DNA of 64,000 nucleotides from Septoria linicola. Taxonomy: Eukaryota > Ascomycota > Dothideomycetes > Mycosphaerellales > Mycosphaerellaceae. The stretch covers positions 930,001 through 994,000 of the forward strand of contig CP099428.1 of the NCBI GenBank assembly GCA_024114885.1, read 5' to 3'. The position numbers and the translations under genes are program-made. Each line of letters opens with the position of its first letter. Within the stretch, counting starts at the first letter, position 1. The notes under the pieces are model-generated. The model was not told the DNA's origin, did no database searches, and was given only the letters and a program-made list of their open reading frames with translations. Positions 53,101 through 62,166 of this stretch are shown piece by piece.

Positions 53101-53236
53101 GCCGAGTCTGCAGTTCCTTGAATGCCTTCGCGAGCTCTTCTGCGCGGTAACGCTTGAGTATAGCTTTCTTGAATAGTGTCTGCCAGGTTTGAGCCGCCAC
53201 ACTCTTGGGCGGCTCTATATCCAAATACCGCGACAT
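50123..53236 (-). CDS. MED5: Mediator complex subunit 5
   Basis: Single exon, 1037 residues from ATG 53236; in-frame sequence upstream to 53269 begins with GTG. It opens with TWQTLFKKAILKRYRAEELAKAF and continues as a long alpha-helical repeat protein, with blocks such as YAEYLLTENYFSASDLLSALL and GIFVWLCAALVARPLTDD that I associate with Med5 (Nut1). The C-terminus is Asp-rich and disordered (DDDIFAGLNMDMGELDDF). Med5 is a Mediator tail-module subunit linking activators to RNA polymerase II. No intron is needed, unusual for a frame this long but not unprecedented. Confidence 0.85.
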   Translation of the reverse strand: MSRYLDIEPPKSVAAQTWQTLFKKAILKRYRAEELAKAFKELQTRHRARSGDIASTLLGFRGANGASDDVLVFRYAEYLLTENYFSASDLLSALLRHSNFASSKSSSATRANTPTCEERIFTIVIQHYIRTDLPTSALEIQNLVHIIYRWLKVVGEDAVGRQLSGMQATDAHIDGLYEALAQLTLATLGNRGMRVVLQQKWWKERRSTVVDELRSYDGNVLQWINSQLSGRLRGLTDVPPYLEFDASGRPKFSDAQILAQIEELPVVRSRAGIFVWLCAALVARPLTDDMTILGYLQGRYSDNPQQLIIDLLAASFDVLTNFMLTKEPGQNVKVVRSFICNKIPVLIAIQASSMQPSVSAETCIQMALMPGGMVPMDPLPPISAGATAVRDGLKITRLEFLQACVLHGLVSEQTVAHILQESVALPRVTKLNKDTLVAQCSNNVSKLAEHIEELASMQGNVGAIAGCVVETVNNLCLTKDTMSLKSVCDKLIRRIPYMDFVMQYTQPGMLLLPLCNVLNDWVHDQDQSEFTPAYEEFASILLFTLAIIHRYDLSFDDIGILGNSFVAKLIEDMTVSKPHPDLQPEQASQLTQWIEGLFAVDEHGDTSGIGDDVMRQCSPQSFYTLVPTLFEQSILACRSKSLSMNTFKSGLELLLEPFLLPSLVMGLGWLAKHSWEDHNDADTLIQVLEKLLKLSSNAPETQAMHRAVLAMVATPLYNSLEEYCRKHPNKKATELLELLRPHMNQQRSLRCRQGELEQWVQAGGSIEGRMQQSIRDLISWSAATTSPPNPPPLYTHRMFAVACQTLGSEVLMEAIIQEVNGTEYSNVPLALDVCTSMICAPAPVPMGAQQATHWASPTGRLRACIRLESSNAQGLLDRPKSQAESLVRLGRRVEAQMAFSTQIPTISMPMPIQDQTADQMMQDLGLSLDDNNTGGSAVDATMATNVSAIATNAEMSGMDQQIDLSSLNTTSADELAKLAANSDAMNIDQDTSIFADFGLDVGDAQQTGQSAGMTSQDDDIFAGLNMDMGELDDFTFD

Positions 53237-53740
53237 TTCGATGAACTTCTTTCGTCTATGACTACCCACTGCACATCAAATCCGGAAGGCTGCTTGGACA
53301 ACAGGCTTTTGATGCCGCCCGAACATAACAATCAAGCGTCAGACGATGGAGGAACCACGCGGTGTCTCACGTCGCGCCCAAAGTCCAAAAGTTCGTCAGG
53401 CTCCCAGGCATTCAGTCTAACCGCATTCGTCACTTCTAGGCTGCTGCTGACCATGGCAATCATGCAGTTGCAACAGAAGAGCGAGAACAATGAGGCTCTT
53501 ACAACTTGATGATGTGACAACTTAGCTGAGTTTCATTCAGCTATATTGTGACGGGCTCTAGTTACGTTGTGCGCGGACATGCACCCTATTTGCGGGTTTG
53601 CCCAACTTTGCCTATGGTCTATGTCTAGTCTATCTCTCTACCAACTCTCTTCGATTAATCAATTCTGAACCTCGACGCCTCGCTCCAAAAGCCACAAAAT
53701 CGAGATCGGAGGGGTACACGCTGCCAGGTCACACAGCTCC
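53237..53740. other. Intergenic region
   Basis: About 0.5 kb holding the MED5 promoter and the cytochrome c peroxidase 3' flank. Nothing recognised. Confidence 0.4.
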
Positions 53741-54832
53741 TTACTCCGTCCTCTTGAATGTGATCCTCGCGTCTTCGCCGCTGACGAACGGCACGCCCAA
53801 CTCGAACAGCTTCGTTACGACTTTGGAAAAGTCCTGGAAAAAGGCATCTTGATCTTTGGCATACTTCTCTGCATATTGCCTCATGCTCTTGTCCTTTATT
53901 ATTGCCATATCGGTAGGCAGCATCATAAGACTTTTGCTCTTCTTGTCTTCGTATTGTTGAGGGCCTTGCCACTTTTTCCATTGCCACTTCTCGTCAAACA
54001 GTAATTTGAAGTAGTCATTGGTGAGGTTAGTCGGCGAGAAAGTCCAAGGGCCGCTGAAGCCAGATCTATCAGTGTGGCATCGTCCTAGGGCATGCGCGCC
54101 CGACAGTGCAACAATCTCCTGATCATTGAAACCCATGCGGCCGAAGATGGCACGCAAGTGGTTCTGCTCCTTTGAACCATCAGGCAGACGCCCATCAGGA
54201 GTGCAGAAAGCTACATCACGATCCGCGCGACCAGGACGCCACGGAATGTCTGGTCCGCCCATCTCCTGTATAGCACACGCCGCTGCGAGCGTCCATAGAT
54301 CAGAGTATGTGATCCACGGGAATTGTTCGTGTATCGACTCAAGGAATCGCTGTGCAATCACAAGACCTGCATTCGCTCCGTGATCTCTTTCAGGTGCAAA
54401 TCGCATTGTAGCGCCGTTTGAACCTCCGGTTCCAGTCTCGGCGTCGTAAGTGCCACTAGCATGCCACCCAAGGCGCAACAAGACCGGCCCATAACTCCCG
54501 TCATCGTAATCGTCCTCTTCGATGAGCTTAGCAGCTACAGCATCGTAGACTTTCTGATAGTCTTCCTTCGTAGGTGTGAATACATTCGTAGTCTTTGCAT
54601 CAGATTGCTGCCTCGTGTCTCGAATGGCAAAGTATCCTCCAACACCTACTGCCACGCCTGATGCTGCCCATATCGTCCAGCTGTTCCCCGGCTTTGGAGC
54701 CTCGCTCGAGTAGCCGCGACGAGCTTGAGTCCGGAAAAGTCCAGCTGTTCCTCGAGATGCAGGTGCTCTAATAGCTTGCGTCCCTGGTGTCGAACGTAGA
54801 GCTCTCGTGAAGGTTCTGCTTGAGGATGCCAT
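53741..54832 (-). CDS. CCP1: Cytochrome c peroxidase, mitochondrial
   Basis: Single exon, 363 residues from ATG 54832 ([17 protein letters not shown]); the in-frame codon at 54865 is TTG. Bipartite targeting: a basic presequence, then a short hydrophobic segment ([18 protein letters not shown]) that Ccp1 uses for sorting to the intermembrane space. Class I haem peroxidase: distal Arg/His in [13 protein letters not shown], proximal His in [11 protein letters not shown], and the radical-forming Trp in FSGPWTFSP. It reduces hydrogen peroxide with electrons from cytochrome c. Confidence 0.95.
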   Translation of the reverse strand: MASSSRTFTRALRSTPGTQAIRAPASRGTAGLFRTQARRGYSSEAPKPGNSWTIWAASGVAVGVGGYFAIRDTRQQSDAKTTNVFTPTKEDYQKVYDAVAAKLIEEDDYDDGSYGPVLLRLGWHASGTYDAETGTGGSNGATMRFAPERDHGANAGLVIAQRFLESIHEQFPWITYSDLWTLAAACAIQEMGGPDIPWRPGRADRDVAFCTPDGRLPDGSKEQNHLRAIFGRMGFNDQEIVALSGAHALGRCHTDRSGFSGPWTFSPTNLTNDYFKLLFDEKWQWKKWQGPQQYEDKKSKSLMMLPTDMAIIKDKSMRQYAEKYAKDQDAFFQDFSKVVTKLFELGVPFVSGEDARITFKRTE

Positions 54833-56155
54833 GTTGAGAAGTAGGTTGTACTGATCGCGAGACAATTGCGAGTGTCAGTGATTCTGTACTAGTTATAGCC
54901 AGGAAGTTTCTAAGCAATGTCAATGATACAATTACCGAGCACAAGCCCACTCGCACAGTACACACCAGCGAGGTGGTGAATGTTTCAAGGAAGCGGTTGA
55001 TAGCGAATGGTCAGCATAGGTCAGCAAGACTCTGATTCCGTTGACAGGCCATTGCATCCCTGCCAGATTCCCTTAAAGGGCAAAGCAGCGAGAAGCCGTG
55101 CTCGTTTGGCCGACGAAATGCCTCGCCGGCGGCCCACTCGCTGTTGATACTCCCTGTCAGTGGCCAAACTTGTAGTGCTCGATGGGACTCCGTCATCGTC
55201 CTTGGACGCCCCAGAAGAGTACATCGATGTGGCATGAGCACAACGGCAAGAGCGCTGAGGCGTTCATGCTGATCAAAATCTGGGACCTTCAGCATGTTGA
55301 AAGGCTGATGTTGTGTCTGGCAACTATTCTGCAAGAGAACACACGACGGGCCAGGTACGCTCACCAGCCGATTGGGCAAGGATCCCAGATGAAACTTGGC
55401 AATCTCGTGATCAATATCTCGCTGTCATTGCGCCGTATGAGGAATAAATGTGCGACATTCTGGCTTACGGCATCATGGAGCAAGGCCTGCAAGACTGTGC
55501 GACTTGTCGAGATACATCACTGTCAAGAACATGGCAAGAGCAGGAAATTGCACAACGGAGGGAGAGGAAGTGGTGAGGCAAATGCGAGAAATTCATATGA
55601 TTGCTCAGCTGGTAATAGAAACGATCCCCTTGCTCTTGTGATACGACCACGATCTGGCGAACATCTGTTCTCTCAGCGATTCGGCCCATTTCACCTGACC
55701 TGTCTTTCGCTGTGTGACCACGGAGTCCAGTGCATGGTGGAAGGCATGGACCCGACGATGCCAATAGTTCGGGCGAGCCCTTTCCATACACGATTCTGTT
55801 GCTTCGTAGCCACGTCCATGATGTTAGCCCGTCTCCTGCTGGTCATACTTCTTCCTCCTCTTGACGATAGTACTTTGCGAGATCCCGTGTGCTTGAGAGC
55901 TTTGCTTGTGCTTGCCACAATGAGAGTGTCATAGCTGTTGTCCAGTCCCAAAGCCAGCTGCTGAAACTCTCAGTGTGGCGGAGGCGGACCTTTGTTTGTT
56001 GTGCAAGCCTCTGGCGCCCATGCTTTTTGATGGTTCCCCATCTAAGCATGCGGGAGGCAGGCGACTTGCCAAGACTAAAGATCTCCACGGTCACCCAGTA
56101 GGAAGAGGATAATTGCTGCTTGGGTGCTCTCATCGTATTCCATGTGGTCGGACCT
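54833..56155. other. Intergenic region, about 1.3 kb
   Basis: CCP1 promoter and the thioesterase 3' flank. Several open frames on both strands (for example 55182-55934 +, 55691-55951 -, 55843-56175 -) show no conserved motif or plausible splicing, and I do not call them. This is one of the largest gene-free stretches of the window. Confidence 0.4.
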
Positions 56156-56814
56156 CTATAGCTTCGAGGGCGCATCGTAGCCTGGTTTCGTCATTACTGC
56201 CGCCTTGTCATGCTTGCCAACACTGATCAGAGCGCCAGTATCCGCCCTCTTCATCACACCTCTATGAAATGAAAGGCTTTTGCCGGTCGACATCACCTCC
56301 ACCTCGCACAGCACGTCGACACCTTCCGGCGCCGGCCTCAGATACGTGCATTCCAGAGTCCTGCTCACCCCTCCGTTCAGCCAGAAGCCTGAGGAATTAT
56401 TAGTGTCTGTAAGGTTGGAAGCGTGAGTTACCTAGATTACCCTTAACACCAATAGCTTGCATGGCGAAACTCGTCAGCATATCGTAGAATAGGGCTTGGG
56501 CTCCACCATGTAGGTTTCCGCTAATGTTACAGTAGAATCGTTCCTATGCTATTTAGTGGAAAGATCAACAGGAAAGACAATGAATGAAGTACCACTCGGA
56601 ATTTGAAAACAGCCTGGCAGGTAGAATCGCTGAGCTTCGTGAAAGAGACCAAGCTGACATCCCGTTCCATGAATTGACTTGTGAGCCGTGGATCGTGAGG
56701 ACATCTGATAGCAAGGACAGCATTGATCCTATCTTCTGGCCCGGCCTTCTCGAAGTCGGGGCTTGATGTCAGTTCCCGCCATTTCTCAATGTACGATTCT
56801 CCTGGTGGTATCAT
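56156..56814 (-). CDS. Hotdog-fold acyl-CoA thioesterase
   Basis: Three exons: 56593-56814, 56432-56543 and 56156-56388; introns 56544-56592 and 56389-56431 (43 nt, with CTAAT); 188 residues. The joins give FKFRV/ERFYCNISGNLHGGA and KGNL/GFWLNGGVSRTLE. The core is SGNLHGGAQALFYDMLTSF, equivalent to the HGG(A/S)..D active site of 4HBT (PaaI/ACOT13-like) thioesterases, followed by strands CTYLRPAPEGVDVLCEVEVM and SLSFHRGVMKR. Such enzymes hydrolyse acyl-CoA, but the chain length is unknown. No targeting sequence is obvious. Confidence 0.87.
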
Positions 56815-57531
56815 GGTGGATATACTGTCAATAGCTGACCTGCGAGATGTAGGACGAGAAAGAACTTCCGTTGTGCAACAGTGTGCAACAACCAGCTGAG
56901 TCGTGAGATTTAGGTCAAAGCACGCGTCGACCACGCGAGAACATCCTCGGCCTGGGATGATCGATGCAACGGCGGTAGGCTGAAGTGATATCCGATCCCG
57001 GCACGCTGGTCAGTGCAGCGGAAAAGCCGCAACCTTGGGCTTACAACCTTCTGTCCTTGCTCTCGAACAACAACTCGTGCTTGAAGATCACCTCGCTGCA
57101 TTCGTCTCGATCCCACCTGGTCTTTGATATGCGCAAAGCATTATCGGCGACGCGCTTATGAAGATATTCAGCTCGATGATCTTCCAATTACATCCCACGC
57201 TGCAAGTGTGCGCCTTGCCGCTGGCACATATCGCTATGCAGCCGATCGCGGGGCATAGTAGCGCATGTGGGTCTATGGCCATCGATTGAACGAGTGCGAG
57301 AAAGGAAGGCGTCTTGGTCTTGAGGGAACGCGCACCGATGACATGCTGACTCAGGTTCTGATCGAAGATGATTTCTTCCTTCGTGTTATGCGGTGTTCCT
57401 TCTCACATACAGCCTGCTCCAGACCAATTCTCAGTGCTAGAACATCTGATTATCGCCACAGACATCTAAACAGTCTCGGCTGACGTCAAGCACCATCCTA
57501 CAGGACGTACCGAAACCTCCAATGTCTGGTC
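56815..57531. other. Divergent intergenic region
   Basis: About 0.7 kb between the thioesterase (-) and DMT transporter (+) genes, containing both promoters. An 11-codon uORF at 57522-57557 overlaps the transporter start. Confidence 0.5.
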
Positions 57532-57557
57532 ATGAGCTTGAGGCCAAACAGAGATGA
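57522..57557 (+). promoter_or_regulatory. uORF overlapping the transporter start
   Basis: The ATG at 57522 opens 11 codons (MSGHELEAKQR) in another frame and stops at 57557, past the transporter ATG at 57532. If both lie on the mRNA, the transporter would depend on leaky scanning. Confidence 0.45.
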
Positions 57558-59092
57558 GAACGACAAGGCCAGCGGGTTGTCTCGCGAAGACACCCGCGAG
57601 AACGACCCAGTGAGTGTAGCGCACACGCTGAAGCAAAATGTGCGTCAGCTGTCTTTTACCGAAGGCTCTGGCTATCTCTCAGCGCCGCTGTCTGGACCGA
57701 TAAGGCCACTCTCACCGGATGCCTTGTCAGTGCTCTCAGCAGAAGAGTTCGAGCAAATCAGTCCCAGCAGAAGATCGAGTCGAGTCAGCATTGCGAACAA
57801 CGCCTTCGGTAAACCGCAAAGCTTGCGGACAAGACTTGGCGCTTCATGGCTGCGAAACAAAGGCCTAGTCCTGATGTTGATCGCCCAATTCTTCGGCACT
57901 CTGATGAATGTTACTACTCGCATCCTGGAGGTCGAAGGCAACGGCGGCAAAGGATTTCATCCATTTCAAATTCTGTTCGTGCGAATGGGCATCACAGTCA
58001 TCCTAGCATCATGCTACATGTATTATTCTCGGACTCCGCACTTCCCCTTTGGAGCACCAGAAGTGCGCTGGCTGCTGATCGCACGAGGCTTTTGCGGCTT
58101 CTTTGGTATGCGCTACACCTGGACCAATGTAGGAGCACTGTGCTGACCCGCGTATCTGCGTAGGCGTGTTCGGAATGTACTACTCGTTACTGTACCTGCC
58201 CCTAGCTGATGCCACTGTGATAACTTTTTTGGCTCCAGGTCTTGCATGTTGGGTATGCTCCAAGCTGATCGACGAACCCTTCACGCGACTGGAGAAGATT
58301 GGCACAGGGGTCTCCTTACTAGGGGTCTTGTTCATCGCGCGCCCAACGACTTTGCTTCACGCCTTTGGAAGCGCCGCACATACATCCGCTTCAGACAGTG
58401 CAGGCGGTAGCACTGGGTCTGAAGACGCTGATGCCGGCAACTACGATGATGTTACTCCTGTACAGCGGCTTGAAGGTGTCGGCGTTGCCCTGATAGGCGT
58501 CTGTGGCGCCGTTGGCGCCTACACCACCATCCGGTGGATTGGAAAGCGAGCTCATCCACTTGTCAGTGTCAACTACTTTGCAAGCTGGTGTGTCGTGGTG
58601 AGCTTGGTCATGCAGCTCCTTCTGCCCAGCATTGGCTTCCTATTCCCTTCGGGCGTGAGAGAATGGGGACTGCTGTTATTCCTCGGGATATGTGGATTCG
58701 TCATGGTGAGCAATGTCAATGAGAACTTCAATTTTGCAAGCTGAGCTAATGTCGCTTTTCAGCAATTCCTGCTAGCCAGCGCCTTGTCGTACGAAAAGTC
58801 ATCGCGTGTCACAAACATGATCTACACACAAATGCTGTTCGCCCTCACCTTTGACAAACTCGTGTTTGGACACTCCCCAGGCTTCTTGTCGATCCTAGGA
58901 TCAAGTCTGATCCTCGGTTCCGCAATCGTTGTTGCATTCCAGAAAAGCACATCAGAAAGCCAAAAACAAGCGGAGGATAGCAACTTGCGAAGTGATGAGG
59001 AAGCGCAGAACCATCTCATGGCAGACATCGACGGCAGCAACAACCAAGAACGATTACCGGTGGAAGAAGTGCAACTTCGAACGTTGAGATGA
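57532..59092 (+). CDS. DMT-superfamily (EamA) transporter
   Basis: Three exons: 57532-58105, 58164-58705 and 58763-59092; introns 58106-58163 (CTGAC branch site) and 58706-58762; 481 residues. A cytosolic Ser/Arg-rich N-terminus of about 110 residues is followed by roughly ten hydrophobic segments in two EamA halves. The first has GLVLMLIAQFFGTLMNVTTR, the second GVGVALIGVCGAVGAYTTIR. The loop between the halves is Ser/Asp/Gly-rich and acidic. It resembles the SLC35G-like proteins of fungi (yeast YMR253C); the substrate is unknown. The C-terminus is hydrophilic. A short uORF overlaps the start codon. Confidence 0.88.
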
Positions 59093-59185
59093 CACTTAGA
59101 CCGTCGAATAGAGTCTCACACATCCAAATATCAGACGCCCTCCCACTGATTCCTTTTCATCCCTCTCTCACCTCCCCCATCCCCC

Positions 59186-59557
59186 CTAAACTCCCACCCA
59201 AACCCCCTCAACCCACCCATCCCCACAATAAACTCCCCTCGCCCATCCCTCTTCCACCCCCAAAAGTCTCGCCCTCGCACCCTGCCGATGCACTTTCTCC
59301 TGACATCCCTCACAATACTGCACCCCAATGCCCCGATGGTCTCTATCACATATGATGCAAAACCAGAAAGCGTTGAAAGGTATAGATTGGTTTGTAGAGG
59401 GGTCGATACGAGAGTGCTGGCCGCAGCGATCGCAGGTGCGACGGCAAGGAATTGGGGAGGGGATGGGGCGGAGGAGGTGGAAGTGTGGTTTGAAGTAATG
59501 CGAGGGGCTGTGGTGTTGGATGAATTTGGGGGTTGGGATGGAGGGGTGGTGAGGCAT
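59186..59557 (-). CDS. Small Cys-rich, probable zinc-binding protein
   Basis: Single exon, 123 residues. A central module of about 50 residues has three Cys pairs or clusters: CRRTCDRCG, FWFCIICDRDHRG and QYCEGCQEKVHR. The spacing suits zinc ribbons or treble clefs. The N-terminus is His/Pro-rich, the C-terminus Gly/Trp/Val-rich. The ordered Cys/His pattern is unlikely by chance, and the frame is free of stops for its whole length. No family name known. Confidence 0.55.
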   Translation of the reverse strand: MPHHPSIPTPKFIQHHSPSHYFKPHFHLLRPIPSPIPCRRTCDRCGQHSRIDPSTNQSIPFNAFWFCIICDRDHRGIGVQYCEGCQEKVHRQGARARLLGVEEGWARGVYCGDGWVEGVWVGV

Positions 59558-59922
59558 GGTTGTGTGGGTGGAAATAGATGGTGTTGTGTTATGTGGTGGG
59601 TTTTGGGATGGTTTGGAGTGTTGCTGAACTTGGTTGTTTGAGTTAGTGTGGTGAAGTGTGGATTCTTGTATAGACTACATGAGTTTAAGAGCATACTTGT
59701 ATGTTGCTCAGCATTGCGATTCATGCTCGTGTGACTGATGATGTCTCTGCTGAATACTGTCTGATACACTCGAGGTCTTTCTTGCGTGATGAAAAGTGGG
59801 TGAGACTGTCTTGCACAATGATCTTAGACATATTGTCACTACATGTGCTGAGATTGAGCTACATTGTCACTTCACTACATGGCAACATTGGTCATGCCAA
59901 TTCTCTCTGCTCATCCTCAATG
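59558..59922. other. Intergenic region
   Basis: Upstream of the small Cys-rich gene and 3' of the propeller gene. Nothing recognised. Confidence 0.4.
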
Positions 59923-61237
59923 CTACGACTCAAAAGCCTCCTCCGCCTCCTCAACCAAATCACCCCTCTTCGCCGGTCTCCCATCCAAACTATACCTCCC
60001 CACAGCATTAAACGTCGGACTGCTAAACCACAACGCATTTCCCGGACGATAACTGACCGCAATATTCAAATACGGCGGGATCGAGCCCACCAGTCCCGGA
60101 ATGCCAAATTGCTGGAAACCACTAGGAAAGTCAACGTACGTATACGTCAACGTCTTGTCATCGAAGCCAGCGAGACGGTTGTTGGGTGCGAAGAAGGACA
60201 TCCAGACACGTCCATCAGAGGCAGGGCCCGTGTTGACGGAGCCGAAGGCTGGGTCTTGGTTGGTGCGGTAGAGTTCGATTTTGTGGGTGCGCATGTTGAT
60301 GCGGCCTGGATATGTTGTCAGTATTGGTTCGAAGTTGTACGCGTGAGATCGTTATGAACTCACCCATTCCGTTGCCAGTCAGTAAAGTAAAGTAAACCCA
60401 TCCGTTCTTCTCTGCTCGGACGACAGATGGAGTCATGAGTGGGACAGGCAGAGGATACTCTCGGAACTGCTTGGTCCTCTTGTTGAAGGTGAAGATCTTG
60501 TTGCCGATGACCTCACAGCCGTAGACGAGTCCATCTGATGCAACGAAGACCCCGAGCGGGAGAGAGAGTGGCGTTGGGATCGTGTACTGCTGAGTGAAGC
60601 GCTGCTGGCTGTACTCGAAGTACTGAAGAACGTTGCCGGTGGTCTGGGTGACCCACATGCCTTGTGCATCGGTGTAGATGTCGTTGAAGGGGAAAAGGTT
60701 GCCAAGCACGGTTGGTGGGTTCTGAAAGATGCGAATGCGCTTGTCGCGGGTGCGCAATTGGACGAGCTGGTTGCGAACACCGTTGCTGGCATATCTGAGA
60801 AAGTATCAGTGATGCGTACTCTATGTCCACATGGCAGTGTGGCAGGCATACATGTTACCATCAGCTCCATCGCGAATGGCGCAGGAAAAACCTGTTCGGT
60901 CGCCAACGGGCTTGGGAATACTGATAGGCAGGGTGGCATTACTTGCGCCAGTCGTGAACGGAATTTCGTATTCAACGACTTGTCCATTGGACGGATTGAC
61001 ACTGAAGAGCTGATTGATGAACTGCTGCTCGCCATATAGCAATCGATCGACCGGGTTATATGCCATATCGCAAGGGCCGGACAGAGCCGTGTTCATCTGG
61101 TAGAAAGTGAATTTACCCTCGGTGGTCTGACGAGCTTGCACACCAGGCTTGCCTTCTGCTTTGTAGACGAGGTGATCATGGCCAGCGATGGCTGCCGCAT
61201 GCGCGACGAGCAGCGCAAGAGAGACTTGAGACAGCAT
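59923..61237 (-). CDS. Secreted beta-propeller protein (Vgb/SMP-30-like)
   Basis: Three exons: 60853-61237, 60364-60795 and 59923-60305; introns 60796-60852 (GTATGC..CAG) and 60306-60363 (GTGAGT..CAG); 399 residues. Signal peptide MLSQVSLALLVAHAAAIAG. The body has repeated blade-like strands: GPCDMAYNPVDRLLYGEQQ, PFNDIYTDAQGMWVTQTTG, LGVFVASDGLVYGCEV and NTGPASDGRVWMSFFAPNN. These resemble the virginiamycin B lyase and SMP-30 propellers of secreted fungal proteins. Catalysis is not demonstrable from sequence; the fold call is firmer than the function. Confidence 0.82.
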
Positions 61238-62166
61238 GATCAGAGACGTTCGAGAGTCACAATAGTGGAGGTCGAAAGAGCAACGGGATCGAGAAACGTG
61301 GTCTAGGCCATGGTATTATGATCTGCTTTATGTTTTGGCCAAGCGGGACGGTGTTGAGGTAGTTGTTTTGCCGCAATCCATCATTGTGGCTGCTAGTGAT
61401 GTGAGTGCGGCTTTGGAAGTGCAGAATTGCCGCGAATGCCTTTGCAAGCCAAGACCAATGTCACTTGAATGTGTGTACGGATGGCGCTGAGGCTGTTCCC
61501 ATCTCCAGATTCTGGCGTCTTCAAGATGTGAGATGAAGGTCGAGCGTCCAGCAGAGGCGCAACCGGTCCAGCGTGACGGTATGGCGGCTGCACAGGCACG
61601 TCTAAGGCGATGCGATATGTGGAAATGCTGCAAATGGTTGGCTGAACATTCGAGGTTTGGCCGCATCAGTGGCTTTGCCCAGCGTGATGGCGTTGATCCG
61701 AGAACCGGCATCGTTCTTAAATGGCTGGCGGTGGCTTGCTTTCGAGTAAGACTTTCTTAAACCCCGCTGCATACATCCTGTGCTTAGGAAGTCGCCGTGT
61801 GCCAAGTACATGGGCAAGGTCCAAGCAGGCGAAGCGGATACATTGTAGCTCTTCGAAGTGTTCGCTGATGGGTGTCGTCTGTGGTAAGAAGAAGCAGGCT
61901 ATACGTTCGCTCGTCCAACCAGCAACTCCTGCCTTGGATGATGAATCAGGTCGTGAAGCTTGCGAGAAGCGGCCGACAGTCTACAGCAGGGCCATGCCCG
62001 CATGGTATTTGCGTTTCATCTAGATATACTGCACGCCTTCCAACGCATGCAATCGCTCTGAAGCGCAACAGAACGCCTCTCATATGCACATGGGTATCTT
62101 TCGTTTCATCATCAAAGCCCAAAACACCAGAATATGCTGTACAAAGTCTCGACATGCAGCCCCATC
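61238..62166. other. Intergenic region, about 0.9 kb
   Basis: Promoter of the propeller gene and the 3' flank of the Ima1-type gene. Nothing recognised. Confidence 0.4.

Noticed and set aside
55182..55934. 250-codon plus-strand frame in the CCP1/thioesterase gap
   Set aside because: Low-order composition, many Met/Cys/Arg, no domain; opposite-strand frames of similar quality overlap it.
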